The notes beneath the pieces are model-generated. The model ran no database searches and was not told where the DNA came from. It saw only the letters and a program-made list of their open reading frames with translations. The position numbers were made by a program, and so were the translations under genes. 64,000 nt of DNA from Lethocerus indicus (taxonomy: Eukaryota; Arthropoda; Insecta; Hemiptera; Belostomatidae), in NCBI GenBank assembly GCA_019843655.1, contig JACDQD010000008.1:16712442-16776441 (forward strand), read 5' to 3'. Shown piece after piece: positions 45,828 to 57,671 of the stretch. Numbering within the stretch: position 1 is the first letter of the stretch; each line of letters starts with the position of its first letter.

Positions 45828-48800
45828 AATAGTAGTTGGTTATGTTTGTTTTGTTGTAGTCTTTAAAATTTTCTGTTGTAATGTCAATTATTTAAAATGA
45901 ATTTTAATATCTTGCTTTGTATATTTATTCTTGAGTGTATGAATGTTGCCAATTCCATTGATTGAGAAAATGCTGCCAGTGTCACGTAAAGTCAGAGGTC
46001 CGAAAATTTAATTTTTGTAAATAGAGAAGTGTGTAAATATTCTGAACTAAACTTTATTTTACTTTTTAATGAGGGCTTATGTATGAATTAATTTAGCACT
46101 TATCATTTCTATGATATGATGGTATTTTATACGATGTGTACAGCATATATAGGTCTGACTACTGGGTCTTACTTTTATTAAAATTGGCTTCTGTGTGTAT
46201 TTTTGGCCATTCAGTAATTCAGTTACACTTATTTCCCTGATTGAGCAATAAATGCGGAGTTTAACTTAGTTCTGAAAAATAACTGTGTGAAATTTTGCGT
46301 GAACCTAGTATTTTTATTATATTTATTGTTTCAATTAGTTATGAAATTATGGTATTTTGAATTTGTTAAAATTTGTGCATTTAATTTTAACAGTTGCATT
46401 TTCTGTGAAATTCATTTGTGCTGTTAAAACCATAAGTTACCTTTCTATTATCAATTCAATATTGATTTGTTATGTATACTTTATTTTTGACTGCGAGTAA
46501 ATTAAATTAACTTGTTTTATTTTATTTTTTGTAAGGTTTGATGTTTCATCTATATAAATATAACAGGATATTTTATATTTGTTTGAATATTTTCTTCAGC
46601 TGGTGCATTCTGTTCACCTAGATCTTAACTAAAACTATTTTCTAGAATGCTGAATAAAATTGATAAAAAGTTTTTTCTTTTTTGTTTACTTTATAATATT
46701 AAATAATCTACAGTCAACATATTTTTAATATCATGGGTTGTCATAGAGGTTTAGTAAGACAGTAATATTTGTTGTCTTATTTATAATAATTATTGTTAAA
46801 TTATGATATAATATATTCATGAATGTGTATTATAATAATAAGATATAAACCATTGGCTGGAAAATGTTCTCTGTTTAAAGTTATTTCTATTTAAGATTAT
46901 TTCATAAAGTTGAAACAAAGTATATTGGTACACTGTGACAGTTTAATGTAATAATTTTATTTATGAATTCAATTCGGATATATTAATTAAAACATTTAAA
47001 GAAACGTGTAAAGAATATTAGATGAAAGCCCAATTGTTACACTGAATGTTGCAAATAAACAAAGTACCACTTCTATATATAAATTTGTGTTTATCTTTAT
47101 TATAAGTATCAATTCTTTGAAAGGCATTCTGCCTCTGTCCTTTTGTCTTCTGCCAAATAAAATATACATTTATTTCTCTCCAAGCAGAATAAAATTATAT
47201 TTTATGACCCAGGATAAAAGTATATTTCAGTAAACATCCAAATGAACTCATTAATAAATATTCATAAACAATAAGGTATGAGTCACAAATATGTCGAGTC
47301 ACAAATATGTCGTTTATTAGTAATAATTGGAATCATACTTCCATTTCACATACATTTTTATTCTACCTCACGGCAACAATCACACGAACTATACCACTTG
47401 TACATTATCTACAATATAGACAAATAATAATCATACAAAAAACTGTTGATATCGCTTCTTGTTAGGGTGGTATATATAATACAGAAATCATCAAGCGACC
47501 TCAAAGCAATGAATATACCTTATTCATTTTTCTTAAGAGCTGATGACATGAATGAACTAAGCTTATTTTATTTTTTTTATTAAAAGAAGTTTTAACAGTT
47601 TGACCAGACAGAATATTTTACAGGTTTTCTCTACATCTATTCAGTAATACTGTTAATGGAATAACCTTCATTTATCCCTTGTTTATCTTGTCAGGGAAAA
47701 TGTCATAACACTAATAAATTATTATAACCCATCCATCTGTGCTTATCCTAATTAACTTACACTGTAATTGTATCATTAGAAATTGTAGTAGCCTTATGCG
47801 TTACTAAGAGTTGATTACTCCTAACAGGGGCTAGTCATAGTAATATGATCATAGAAACACGGGCTACTTTATATGAATAACAAAATATATACTATTTCAT
47901 TCATTTGATCCTCATTGGAAAGAAGAGTGTTTTTCAGCGATTAATACATCAGTTCAATTTCCCAATTGACATTTGATTATTTTTTTTTTTTACAGGAATG
48001 AAGAAATAAATTCGATGAGTTACTATTTCATTGTTGAATTTCTAACTTCCACAAAGTGTGAAAAAATATTTCCTTCCAGATTACAAAGTAGTTCAGTTCA
48101 TTCAGTTCCTAGCTCATAATAAATAAGGTTCTTGACTATTATACATTTCTGGGTTATACAACATATATCATAGGCAGTTATGCAAGTTAGCTTCATAGTG
48201 TTAAGTTAGCTAATTATCAAACCAATACTTTGTACAAGGACAGACTTTATGGAAAACTCAATGTTTGAGTCTGTAATAGGTCTGTCATACAATAGAGATA
48301 TTTCTATCTCAAACTGTTTTCTGTTAATTTACTGTTTGTTAGAAATGTTCAACAAAATAATAGCATATTTCAAATTGTTAATTCTTTTTTTTTAGTCTTC
48401 AGATTAAAATATAAACATATTTTGTTCACGATTGAGTTCCAGTAAAACATGTTAATAGATACATGTGATGAAATTAACTCAAATGAAACAAAATATATAG
48501 CTGCTTCCTAAAACATTTTCTAAGACATGGCAGGAAGAACCACATTTATTATTACCCCATGGAAACAGTATAAATTTCTATGTAAGATTCCTGAAAATTG
48601 AAAAATAATCTACTTATTTATTTTAGGGAAGAGAATTTTATTTGGTAAAAATAGTTCCCAATTACTATTTTTAGCATTTCTTTCTTATAAAAGCTTCATT
48701 TGCATTTAATATCGTTATAAATACTTTTTTTATAGTTGACATATGATGTTGTGTATTAATCAACCTGATTGTCCACATTTTGTCCGTTTAAGTTCTATAT

Positions 48801-51800
48801 CAAAAACTGATAATATGGTTGGTGGTATAATGTAGCTCAAATATTAAACAAATGCAAATTACCAAATTTTTTGTAATATTAATGTGACTGATAATTGAGA
48901 CTGATAATATTTTTGAGACTGGCTTATAACTTCTGTGACACATTAAGGCATAATGGATTATTACATGAAATAACTATTAATGATATTGCAGAATCAATTT
49001 TACAATATAAAATACATTTTATATAATTAGAAACCAAGAAAGGTTGAGAATACTGAAAGCATTCAACTCAATCCTAATTCTATTATTAAATTAATAAATC
49101 TACTTCTTATAACACATTTAAACAATCATTTTCTTAGCAAGATAAACATCCTATTTATTAATTCATTTGTAGGAGCATTTAGATCATATGTAATAAATAC
49201 AACAGTAAATTTATATGATAAATAAATAACAGAATATCTCCATTCACTATAGCAAAATGCTGTGGCTCATGATTCTTCAATTTCTAATTCTGCAGGAAAT
49301 TTCATAAATGAAAGGTTACCTTTTAAGATGGTAATTCATTATTACTATTATTAGAAGTTTAAACAAAGTAAACATTTTGAATGCATGTGTTCAAAGATTT
49401 AGTGTACTAAACATTTTCACAGAAATGAATTAGAGATACAATACAAAAAATATATTTGGATTTCTAGTCATTTAAGGTGAATTTTTCGTAGCAAATTTTG
49501 TTTTAAATTTAATTTGAAGACTTTCCATAAAAAATCTCTAGGATAAAATACATCTGTGGTTAATAAGGTTTCATACAAAATTATACTATCAGTTATAATC
49601 ATTATCTCAAAATACCTTCTTTGTGTACCTATTTGAAGTTATTAAAACCTTTAAATGCATATTGGTTCATTATAATGGCCTAAATCACACTTTAATGAAG
49701 GATTTAGTTATAATAATTTATGAAAATTTGGATCAAACTTAGTACTATTATGCTTTATAAATGGGAGTTTGTAAGTAACTCAATATCCGTTTAATGAAAT
49801 GCCTTAACCAATTTTAAAATCTCATTTGACATACTTGATTATCATTATGTCAGAATAAATGGGATACACATACAATGAGCTTTATTTCGGCTGATATTTC
49901 TGATTAATTCCAAATGTTAAATATTATTTCATGTGCACATATATCCCAAATTACTTCTAACATTATTTTCATTACACATTCAAATGACAAAAACTGTATT
50001 AGTTAGTCTCTTTTTATATTGTAAACCTCAATAAGTACCTGTAAACCAAATAACTTTCAATGTTATTTTAGATTTGGTAAATGTTGAATTCATTCATTGA
50101 TAATTTCTAGTAATATTAACGTTCCTTCACTAATTTACACTTAAATATTTTACTCCCATATTTATTTCAGACTTCTACAATGCTCTAATGTAGCTTTTGT
50201 AAAGAAAATATGCAATATTCTCTCTTGAAGATCTTTTTCTAATCAAATAATATTTCAATTTAACATTCTAAACATCCAGCTTAATAATTTATAAATGCCA
50301 CTTCAGTATTAACGCTAACTTCTACTTTAAAATTCTTCATTTAAAATTTATTCCTCAGTTTGTTGTATAGAACTGTTAATTTTGTTATTAACAGGGAATA
50401 TTATAATAACACGCTAAAGCATTACATGAAATTAAGTTATACATTCTAGGTATTTATTATTGTTATGTAGTATTATTACTATTCATTATAAGAATTTATG
50501 CAACATTAACTTAATTAACAAGTACAAATATAGGTTAGTTAGGATGATTCACAAGGTAGATAGACAACATAAAGTTAACAACTAATATATTCCAATAAAT
50601 AAACCTGAGGTATAAATTCCAAATACAAGAACTAATTGGTAAGCTATCAATCAACTGATGTGGACACAGTGTGTGGTCCAGTAATATTTGACTATATTTA
50701 TTGACTGTGGCCAACTGGAAGGGCCGGCCCAACAGCAAGAGATTCTAGTATTTTTTTTATTTATTTTAGTCAGAATTTGTATGTAATTCGATTGTTGATC
50801 ATCCAGGACAGATTTCTGGCAACGCTCTATCTATTCAGTTTTAAAAAAAATATGGAACACTGGTTTCTCATACACCTAAGAGCTCTTAAATTCACTATTC
50901 ATTCTTTGGAAAATATAAACAATATTTATAGAGTTTAATTTCATATTTACACATCATTTAAAAGGTAATCAATTCAAAAATTTGATAAATCGCTGCAAAA
51001 CCTGTCAAAAATAATCTTGGAAAAATGGAAAAGTTACTTTATAAACTTATAATACATTCCATTTTTCAGCATACGCGATCGATGAATCTCACCGAACATA
51101 TCTTGCAATAACATCCGTTAAGAGTTAATTTTTCATTTAGAGCAATGCCAGACAAATGCAATTCATTCAATAAAGAAGGCACCGCAAAGTTTTCAAAATT
51201 TATTTATGGAAATATCTATTACTGTTTAATCAATTCATTTGGACCAAATGGACGAAAATAAAGAATATCCCCCTCGCCCGAAAAAAGCGCCCGATGCAAC
51301 AACGAATTCTAATAAACGTTTAGAAGACAAACAATTATAATAACAAAGTACGAACGTAAACGAATACAATGAATATATGGAAGATACAGTATTACGAAAT
51401 TGGTGTTAATGGAAGACTTTATATTTGCACCGAATTTCATTATTTTCTACAATTATATACATTAAGACTTTTACAAGATTATGTTACAAGTTTTTTTTCA
51501 TACTTTTTACAAGCGAAACTCAATTGGAAACTCAATCGGAATTATATCTGTCGTATTAGGTCGGGGATTAAAGATTCGCGCCTACATCGATAACAACGAT
51601 AACAACGATGGTCGAAACACGGATAATAACAAACAAACGACACGAATGCACTTACTATCTGTTACTAGATTTGGCATCCACTCGGAAAACTGGGAGACAA
51701 CGTCAAATTCGAAATCGTACGCTTACATAATAATTCGTATCCGGGAATAAAAGCGAGGAAAAATGCGGTCCAGATGTTTATTTTACTTGGAAGAATTTCA

Positions 51801-52302
51801 TTTGTTTTCGCGTGTCGGGTCAAATTTACAGTCGAACTGTTTCTTTTTAAATTCGGCCAGCTCGACTAAACTAACCGAATAGTTATATCGTAGTCGGAAA
51901 CTATCCTCGGTTCAGATATGTACAACCTCAATGAAGGAAGGAGTTTTAAAGTAGAATATAATATCAAATCAACGGGGAAAACTCGGTTAAATATCCTCGT
52001 TCCTTATTTACCGGATGTACTCTTCAATCCGAAAACGAAAGATTAACCTAACCGTCGGCTCTGGAAACGGATTATTATTTTTGCCGAAAATACCACCGGG
52101 AAATATGTCGTACCACCGACGGCCAGAGTCGAAAATACAAGTACGAATCAGCGCGGGGAGCGTTTATCGTCGGCGGGCTGTGGCGTTTACCCGACCGATC
52201 AAAGTCCGGACAGACCCGGGCTAAGCGTACTTCTATCGTAAAACCCTTCCGCCGCCAAATAAGTAGAGTCCAAATGCATTGATATAAACAATCTTCTGAA
52301 AC
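45828..52302. other. AT-rich gene desert
   Basis: More than 6 kb of very AT-rich sequence with no frame above about 70 codons until 51.3 kb and no recognisable protein. The first part may be CHIP 3' UTR. The last part (after about 51.7 kb) becomes CpG-richer and may include the 3' UTR of the minus-strand membrane-protein gene. Confidence 0.6.
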
Positions 52303-53259
52303 TTAATCGTTCTGCAGGTTGGAAGGACTGAGAACGAGCTCTTTGGTTTCCTGTTCACTGTCGTGCGGATGAAGGAGCGGAGAGCTCATGGCACCCGGAT
52401 TGGAGTAAAAATCCAGGTTTTCCGAGTCCTCTTCGTCGATACGGGAGACGACGTGATCGCGGGTGGCGAAGTCGGAGGCGTCGAGGGAGTCGCCGAAGGT
52501 GAGGGTCGACTTGAGCCTGGCCAGCCGCTCGGGGTCCTTGAGAGGAGCTGGAGCTGGGTGGCTGCCGGACCCCGACCGACCCGAAACGCCCCCGCCCCCA
52601 CCACCACCGCCCCGCTACCGCCCCGCTGCCCACACTGCTGCCTCCACCAGCGCCAGGCTCTGGTCCAGCGCGAAGCTGTCTTCGCTGCTCAACGACGGGA
52701 TGTCATCGAAGCTGCCGCCCTCTATTTTCTTCAACTCTATCAGGTTGCCCTCGTTGATCGGGGAAGAGGACTCGGCCGCGTTGGGCAAGAGGATCTTGGG
52801 TATTTCCCTGCTCTCGGAGGCCGAGGCGACGGTCGGCAATATCGAGACCCTCTTCTTGCTCTTCTTCGCCGACTGGTCCACCGGCATGAAGTCCTGAGCG
52901 GTCCTCGTGTTGAAAGGGAGGTGCCTGTAATACTCGTTTTTTCTGTCGAGGTCGGCGGTGGTCCTCGGTTTCCTTCGGCTCCTCATCTTCCTCCTGAGGC
53001 ATCCCGTCGGGCAGACGCAGAGGAAGATCCTGAGGAGGCAGCAGAGGAGGCCGCTGCCTATCAGGGTGGGCCCGATCAGCCGCAGTTCCAGAGTCTTGAA
53101 CCCCTTTTCTCCCGTCCCGACGAACGCTATGACCAGTCCGATGGCGACCGTGCCCAAACCCACGTAAAGCAGCGCGTTCGCCGCCGCGCTCTGCTGACCG
53201 TAAAGACCGGGAGCCTCTTCCTCTTCCGAACTGCTCCCACCGTACGAAGAATCGTGGAT
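52303..53259 (-). CDS. Membrane-protein gene, terminal exon (with TAG at 52615)
   Basis: Carries both membrane spans and the cytoplasmic tail. Stopping at the TAG gives 214 codons from this exon; reading on to TAA gives 317 sense codons. Acceptor AATGTTGTCAG. Confidence 0.75.
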
Positions 53260-53508
53260 CTGACAACATTTATCACTAATTTATTATGTATTATTAAACA
53301 GTATCGTATATCGTACGTTATAAGTTTATACCGATAATAAGATATACGTAGGTTTAACCTGAAATTGATAAGGTAATTAAAAAAGAAACTAAAGGTTTAC
53401 CCGATTTCTTGAAATCCAGCGCCTGTGTGGGTCAAGATGTTTGCTCCTGGCAGGCTCGGCCACCGACAACCGCCTGTCCCTTTCCGACCACGCTGTCGCC
53501 GCCTTCCC
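52303..53508 (-). CDS. Two-pass membrane protein, last two exons, with in-frame TAG
   Basis: Exons 53401-53508 and 52303-53259, joined in phase 0; earlier exons are not identified. Exon 1 reads GKAATAWSERDRRLSVAEPA and on to PHRRWISRNR. Exon 2 starts IHDSSYGGSSSEEEEAPGLY, followed by two hydrophobic spans: LLYVGLGTVAIGLVIAFVG and LIGPTLIGSGLLCCLLRIFL. Then comes a Cys pair and a basic RRKMRSRRK, placing a long tail probably in the cytoplasm. Downstream the tail has SSLSSEDSFALDQS, then a TAG at 52615-52617. The same frame then stays open 103 codons, with strongly coding-like, C/G-ending codons (LKDPERLARLKSTLTFGDSL, VSRIDEEDSENLDF), to a TAA. I do not recognise the family. Confidence 0.75.
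53401..53508 (-). CDS. Membrane-protein gene, penultimate exon
   Basis: 36 codons in phase 0 on both sides. Acceptor GTGTGCCCAG, donor CGG|GTAAAC. Arg-rich and free of hydrophobic stretches, consistent with an N-terminal cytoplasmic segment. Confidence 0.6.
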
Positions 53509-54336
53509 CTGGGCACACAAATCGTGTTTAAGTTAGTTTCAATATTATCATAATTAAGAATGGCGGTAAGGAGCGTAGCGTCCTCTCATTTATCTGGAAG
53601 CGAGTAAAAAAATATATTTCCGCTACGATGATTTTGTATATATCCCGATTCGCAAAGAAAATTACATAAGAGCGTATATCGTGTTCTTGACATAAACCGG
53701 ACGATATCGATTGCAGAAGTGGGCTCGAATTTTTTTCAAGTCCTTTAATCGTGCCGTATAGCTTTTTAAATATTTATTCTACCTTTTAATATTGAATGTG
53801 ACGTATAAAGGAAACCCCTACGGTGTTGAAAATCAGCCATCGTTCAAAGTGAAGGCGGATAAATAGAAATATGTACAGCATCTAGAGTTAATAAAATTAA
53901 TTTGATTCCGCGGACGAATTGGACGGAAGAAAGGCAAAAAGGGGGTCGGGCGAGGTGCGTGGCGTGCCTGCAGATCCTATCGGAAAGGTCATAGCGTGCA
54001 ATCAAACCCCTACCAGACCCCCACCCCCACCACCGACCCCTATCGCGTTCTTTTGCCCGGTTACACCTATTTCTCATCCAACCGACCGTATTATTACAGC
54101 CGGCCTTTTATTAAAAATACCCCCCACCACCACCCGTTACGACAAGGGCCCGCTGAGAGGTCCAGTCGCGTACCTCAACCTCGATTATAAGGCCGAAAAC
54201 AAAACAATAAAGACGTTCGATACATCGGAAAAAAATTAACTTCAGGGTGGCCGTTGATTGACTAATCACGCATTTTTCAACCCCCCGGGGATCCTCGAAC
54301 AAATACATTAAGCCAACAATTGCCGCGCACAATTGC

Positions 54337-54405
54337 GTACGGCGCTGATACTAGACCCGTCGCACGTTCTTGTATTGCGGTTGCAGTATACACTGAACGC
54401 CGTGG
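54337..54405. repeat. Foldable dispersed repeat, copy 1
   Basis: GTACGGCGCTGATACTAGAC, then ACGTTCTTGTATTGCGGTTG and AGTATACACTGAACGCCGTG. The ends pair (ACGGCG/CGCCGT) and an inner stem forms (ATACT/AGTAT). About 70 bp, shared with two other copies. Confidence 0.7.
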
Positions 54406-55806
54406 TGAACCTAACCGGCATCTTGTGTTCAGTTAAATAAAATCTCCGAATGTTTACTATTAATCCTTCTTTGCTGTGGGGCAGGAATACATACAGGAAT
54501 GACGTGGCCTTCATATGATGAGGAAAGCAGACTGAAAGAAGTGCGCACGGGTTGGAACAAGGATTTTTCGCGATTTTTGGTTTTTGTTTCTTTTTGGGGG
54601 GAAACCTTTTAAATCTGTACGACATATTGGCTCGTCCCGAGGTAAAAAGAAATCACACCGACGCAGGAGAATGAATATGGCGAGGGGACGTAAAACTCAG
54701 ACGCCCCTCACCCTCCCTTCAAAGTTGGTGGGACGCGTTTTCTTCGTGGCCAAGAACCAACTCCCCCCCTCCGTGATACTGGCCCTCATTAATATTTATA
54801 AGAACTTTTCTCCCAAGTAATTTGCGGCGTACTTGAATACAGAAAGCACAGAAACGAGACGGGGGGTGGGGTAAAAAAATACAGTGGCGTGACACGGGCT
54901 CGCTCCCCGCGACCTTCTTAGCGCCTTCGACCAGCCCAAATCCTTAAAATTAGATATTAACCACTGCGAAAATTATTTATTTATCGACTCTATTGCTCGG
55001 TATAAGTGAAAGGAATCAACTCAGTGCTGGTTTTAATCATTCACTTCAATACTATCCCCGACATCTTGTCGAACCGAGGTCTGGGGAAGCCCGTTTACTC
55101 GACTGCGTACATGACTAGAATATGCTTAAGAATCTGAGGACTTGTTGATACGGGTGTAGGCTTTATTCATAAAATGGACTATCTATTATTGCAATTGAAG
55201 TCGACCACTGGGTAAATGTGACTTGGGTATAAGTCGATTATTTCATAAAAACGACGGATAATATCGCCGTCTGTATAGTGCCATTGAGGATAGGGGACTG
55301 TATGTATGCAGGGAGTTGAAAAGTCCCCAGAAATAAGTTTTTATTTTTAAACAGAGTGCTACATTGAAAACTATTTGATGTAGTCGTAAACCTGTTAAGA
55401 CTAAAACCACTTCTTCTTCTTCCACCAGAAATGGAAGAACCTTAAACGGTATACTGTTTAATGATTTTGCCCATAATTTTTTTATATATATGTGAGGACC
55501 AAAGCGTGTAGCAACAGTGCTGACATGCTTAAGTACCGCACTCCAATCGTACTCAATAGCCCTTGGGCTATCTCAGTTCTGGGATCTCTCCTTGGGCGCG
55601 AACCGATATGGGATTGAAAATAAAAAATAAAAAAATCGAACAGTAAAAAGGCCACCCTCTAATTTTTAAGGGGAATGGGGCTGTGTTAATTCGATATTAA
55701 TTAAACCCACCCCCATTGCCCATTAATATGTATGAGCAACAGTGCCGTTGATACGGTAGTACAAGTACAAGCGTTTCGAGCAACATGCACCTGTTTTACA
55801 TGAGGG

Positions 55807-55840
55807 AACACACACTCACACACACACACACACACACACA
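55807..55840. repeat. (CA)n microsatellite
   Basis: CA dinucleotide run with a single CTCA interruption. Confidence 0.95.
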
Positions 55841-56226
55841 GACTGATGAAAATAGTGAAATGCAAGCTGCACGCAAACACAACCGTTACATAGGTGAAAT
55901 TCTGATCCGGCGAAAATGGAGTGACCGCCGTGAATCTATCATCTTTGAGTTGCGAGACTTCATTTCTATTCATACTCGTTGCTAATAGTAGAACTGAGAT
56001 GCAATGAAATATAATTATTTTAAGGTATACACCTCGGTGTCAGCGAGACTGTGGATATATCTCCTCTTTTGCAATCTACTTGGTCCTAGGGCTTGGCCAA
56101 GCAGCTTCTGCTTTTCGCTCTCTTAACGGGGAAATGTGTCTTTAAGGAAATTAGGCGGAGAGAAACCATCGAGAAGAATAAGCCCGCGATGAAGAAATTC
56201 GTTCAAAAAATCATTCAACACGAATT

Positions 56227-56298
56227 ACGTACGGCGCTCTAATACTAAACCCGCCGTACGTTCTTGTATCGAGGTTGTAGTATACCCTGAACGCCGTG
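56227..56298. repeat. Foldable dispersed repeat, copy 2
   Basis: Same order of blocks: TACGGCGCT, AATACTAAACCCG, ACGTTCTTGTAT, GAGGTTGTAGTATAC, GAACGCCGTG. Outer stem ACGGCG/CGCCGT and inner stem ATACTA/TAGTAT are intact. Confidence 0.7.
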
Positions 56299-57608
56299 AC
56301 GATTGCGCCCTGTTAATTTCTTCCTGTGACAAAAACTAAGGACCTTCGAGTAATATTTTTAAAGATTTTAATCCGTTATGCTAATTTTAGCTCATTTCAA
56401 CAAATGAGAGGAGATTAAAAGTCTCCGTCCAGTAAATTTACGCTGTGTTGTGTAGTGAGACACTTTCTGGTATTAAAAATTACGGCGATACTGCACGGGA
56501 ACGATTGGTCCTATTTTTCAGAATTAAGAATGAAATTTGTATTTGGATCCGGGACAATGTGGCATCGAGATATTGGATGCCGGGGGGGGGCTCAGGTGGC
56601 CGGCGTCCAAATCTGATTATACCTAAAAAAATTGACAGTTTAATACCTATAGAATCTCTTTCCCATTCTGCAGGATTTCATGCCGTCCGGAATTGGCCCG
56701 TCTGCATTTCCACCTACAACCGGCCTGTCTTTCTACTCAGTTCCTGAGCCCGTACGTAAAATACCCGCGGTGTAACTTATCTATTTTTAAGTCATAAGAA
56801 ATTTCCCCCCTCAAATCGCCATTCCGATGTTCCTTCGGTTAAATGTTTATATTCACGTTTCCCTAATATTTGTATGCAACGATAGTGCCGGGCACATATT
56901 TGAATGGCGCGTTCCGGTCCTTACCCCGCGGGCCCAGCCCAATTTCCTTCACTTAGTTCCCAATTTCGGAGAGTGGACACACTCGCAGGGATGGGCGATA
57001 TCACGCGAGATCCTCCTCCCTCACCCCCTCCCGAAACAACCCGAATTATCGGATATTGTTAGACGGCAAAATGGGCTACGATACGGGGATCGACAAAATA
57101 TTGCTAGTATTCAAAATTGAAAGGTTGGTTATTCGCAACTGGAACACCCAGAAGCGCAATAAGTGAAATATTGCGGGTAAATAATCAGAATAATAAAACA
57201 GTTTTGGGGCCAGCGACCTTATTCGATCCAATGCTAGACAGTTTTCGGCATATCGCATAGTGAAGTAATATTTAGCTTTAGTTCAAGTAAATGGAACGAC
57301 TAATATCCTGTCAGGGAAACATATTCTGTACCCATTAGGAGGGCGATTTAAGTCTAGGTACGGCCGTGATGTAGAGGGCGAAGTTGAATGCTATTTCGTC
57401 ACGTTGACTAGGGAGCCTACGGTGTGGAAAAGGCGGGCCTAGAGGAGGGGGTGGAGGGTGAGGGGGGGGCCCTGTTCTCCCGTGAGTCTAATGAAATAAA
57501 GAACACCACCTGAGAAGAGGGAGTGGCGGTGGTTGCCATGGATACCGGGGCCTCCCTGTTAGTCTCTCGCTCCACCCGACCCAGTCACGGCCTCGGCCTC
57601 TTAACAGA

Positions 57609-57671
57609 TGGAGAGAGAGAGAAAGGAAAGGAGAATAGAGAAAGAGGAAGGGAGAGGGAGGGAGGGAGGGA
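57609..57671. repeat. GA-rich low-complexity tract
   Basis: GAGA and GGGA runs of about 60 bp, a small-scale version of the composition at the window start. Confidence 0.9.

Noticed and set aside
52363..53337. 324-codon plus-strand frame
   Set aside because: Antisense shadow of the minus-strand membrane-protein exon, which has the hydrophobic spans, splice sites and coding-like third positions.
55500..55660. Possible tRNA-derived SINE with a B-box-like GGTTCGCGCC on the minus strand
   Set aside because: No A box at the right distance and no second copy seen in the window.
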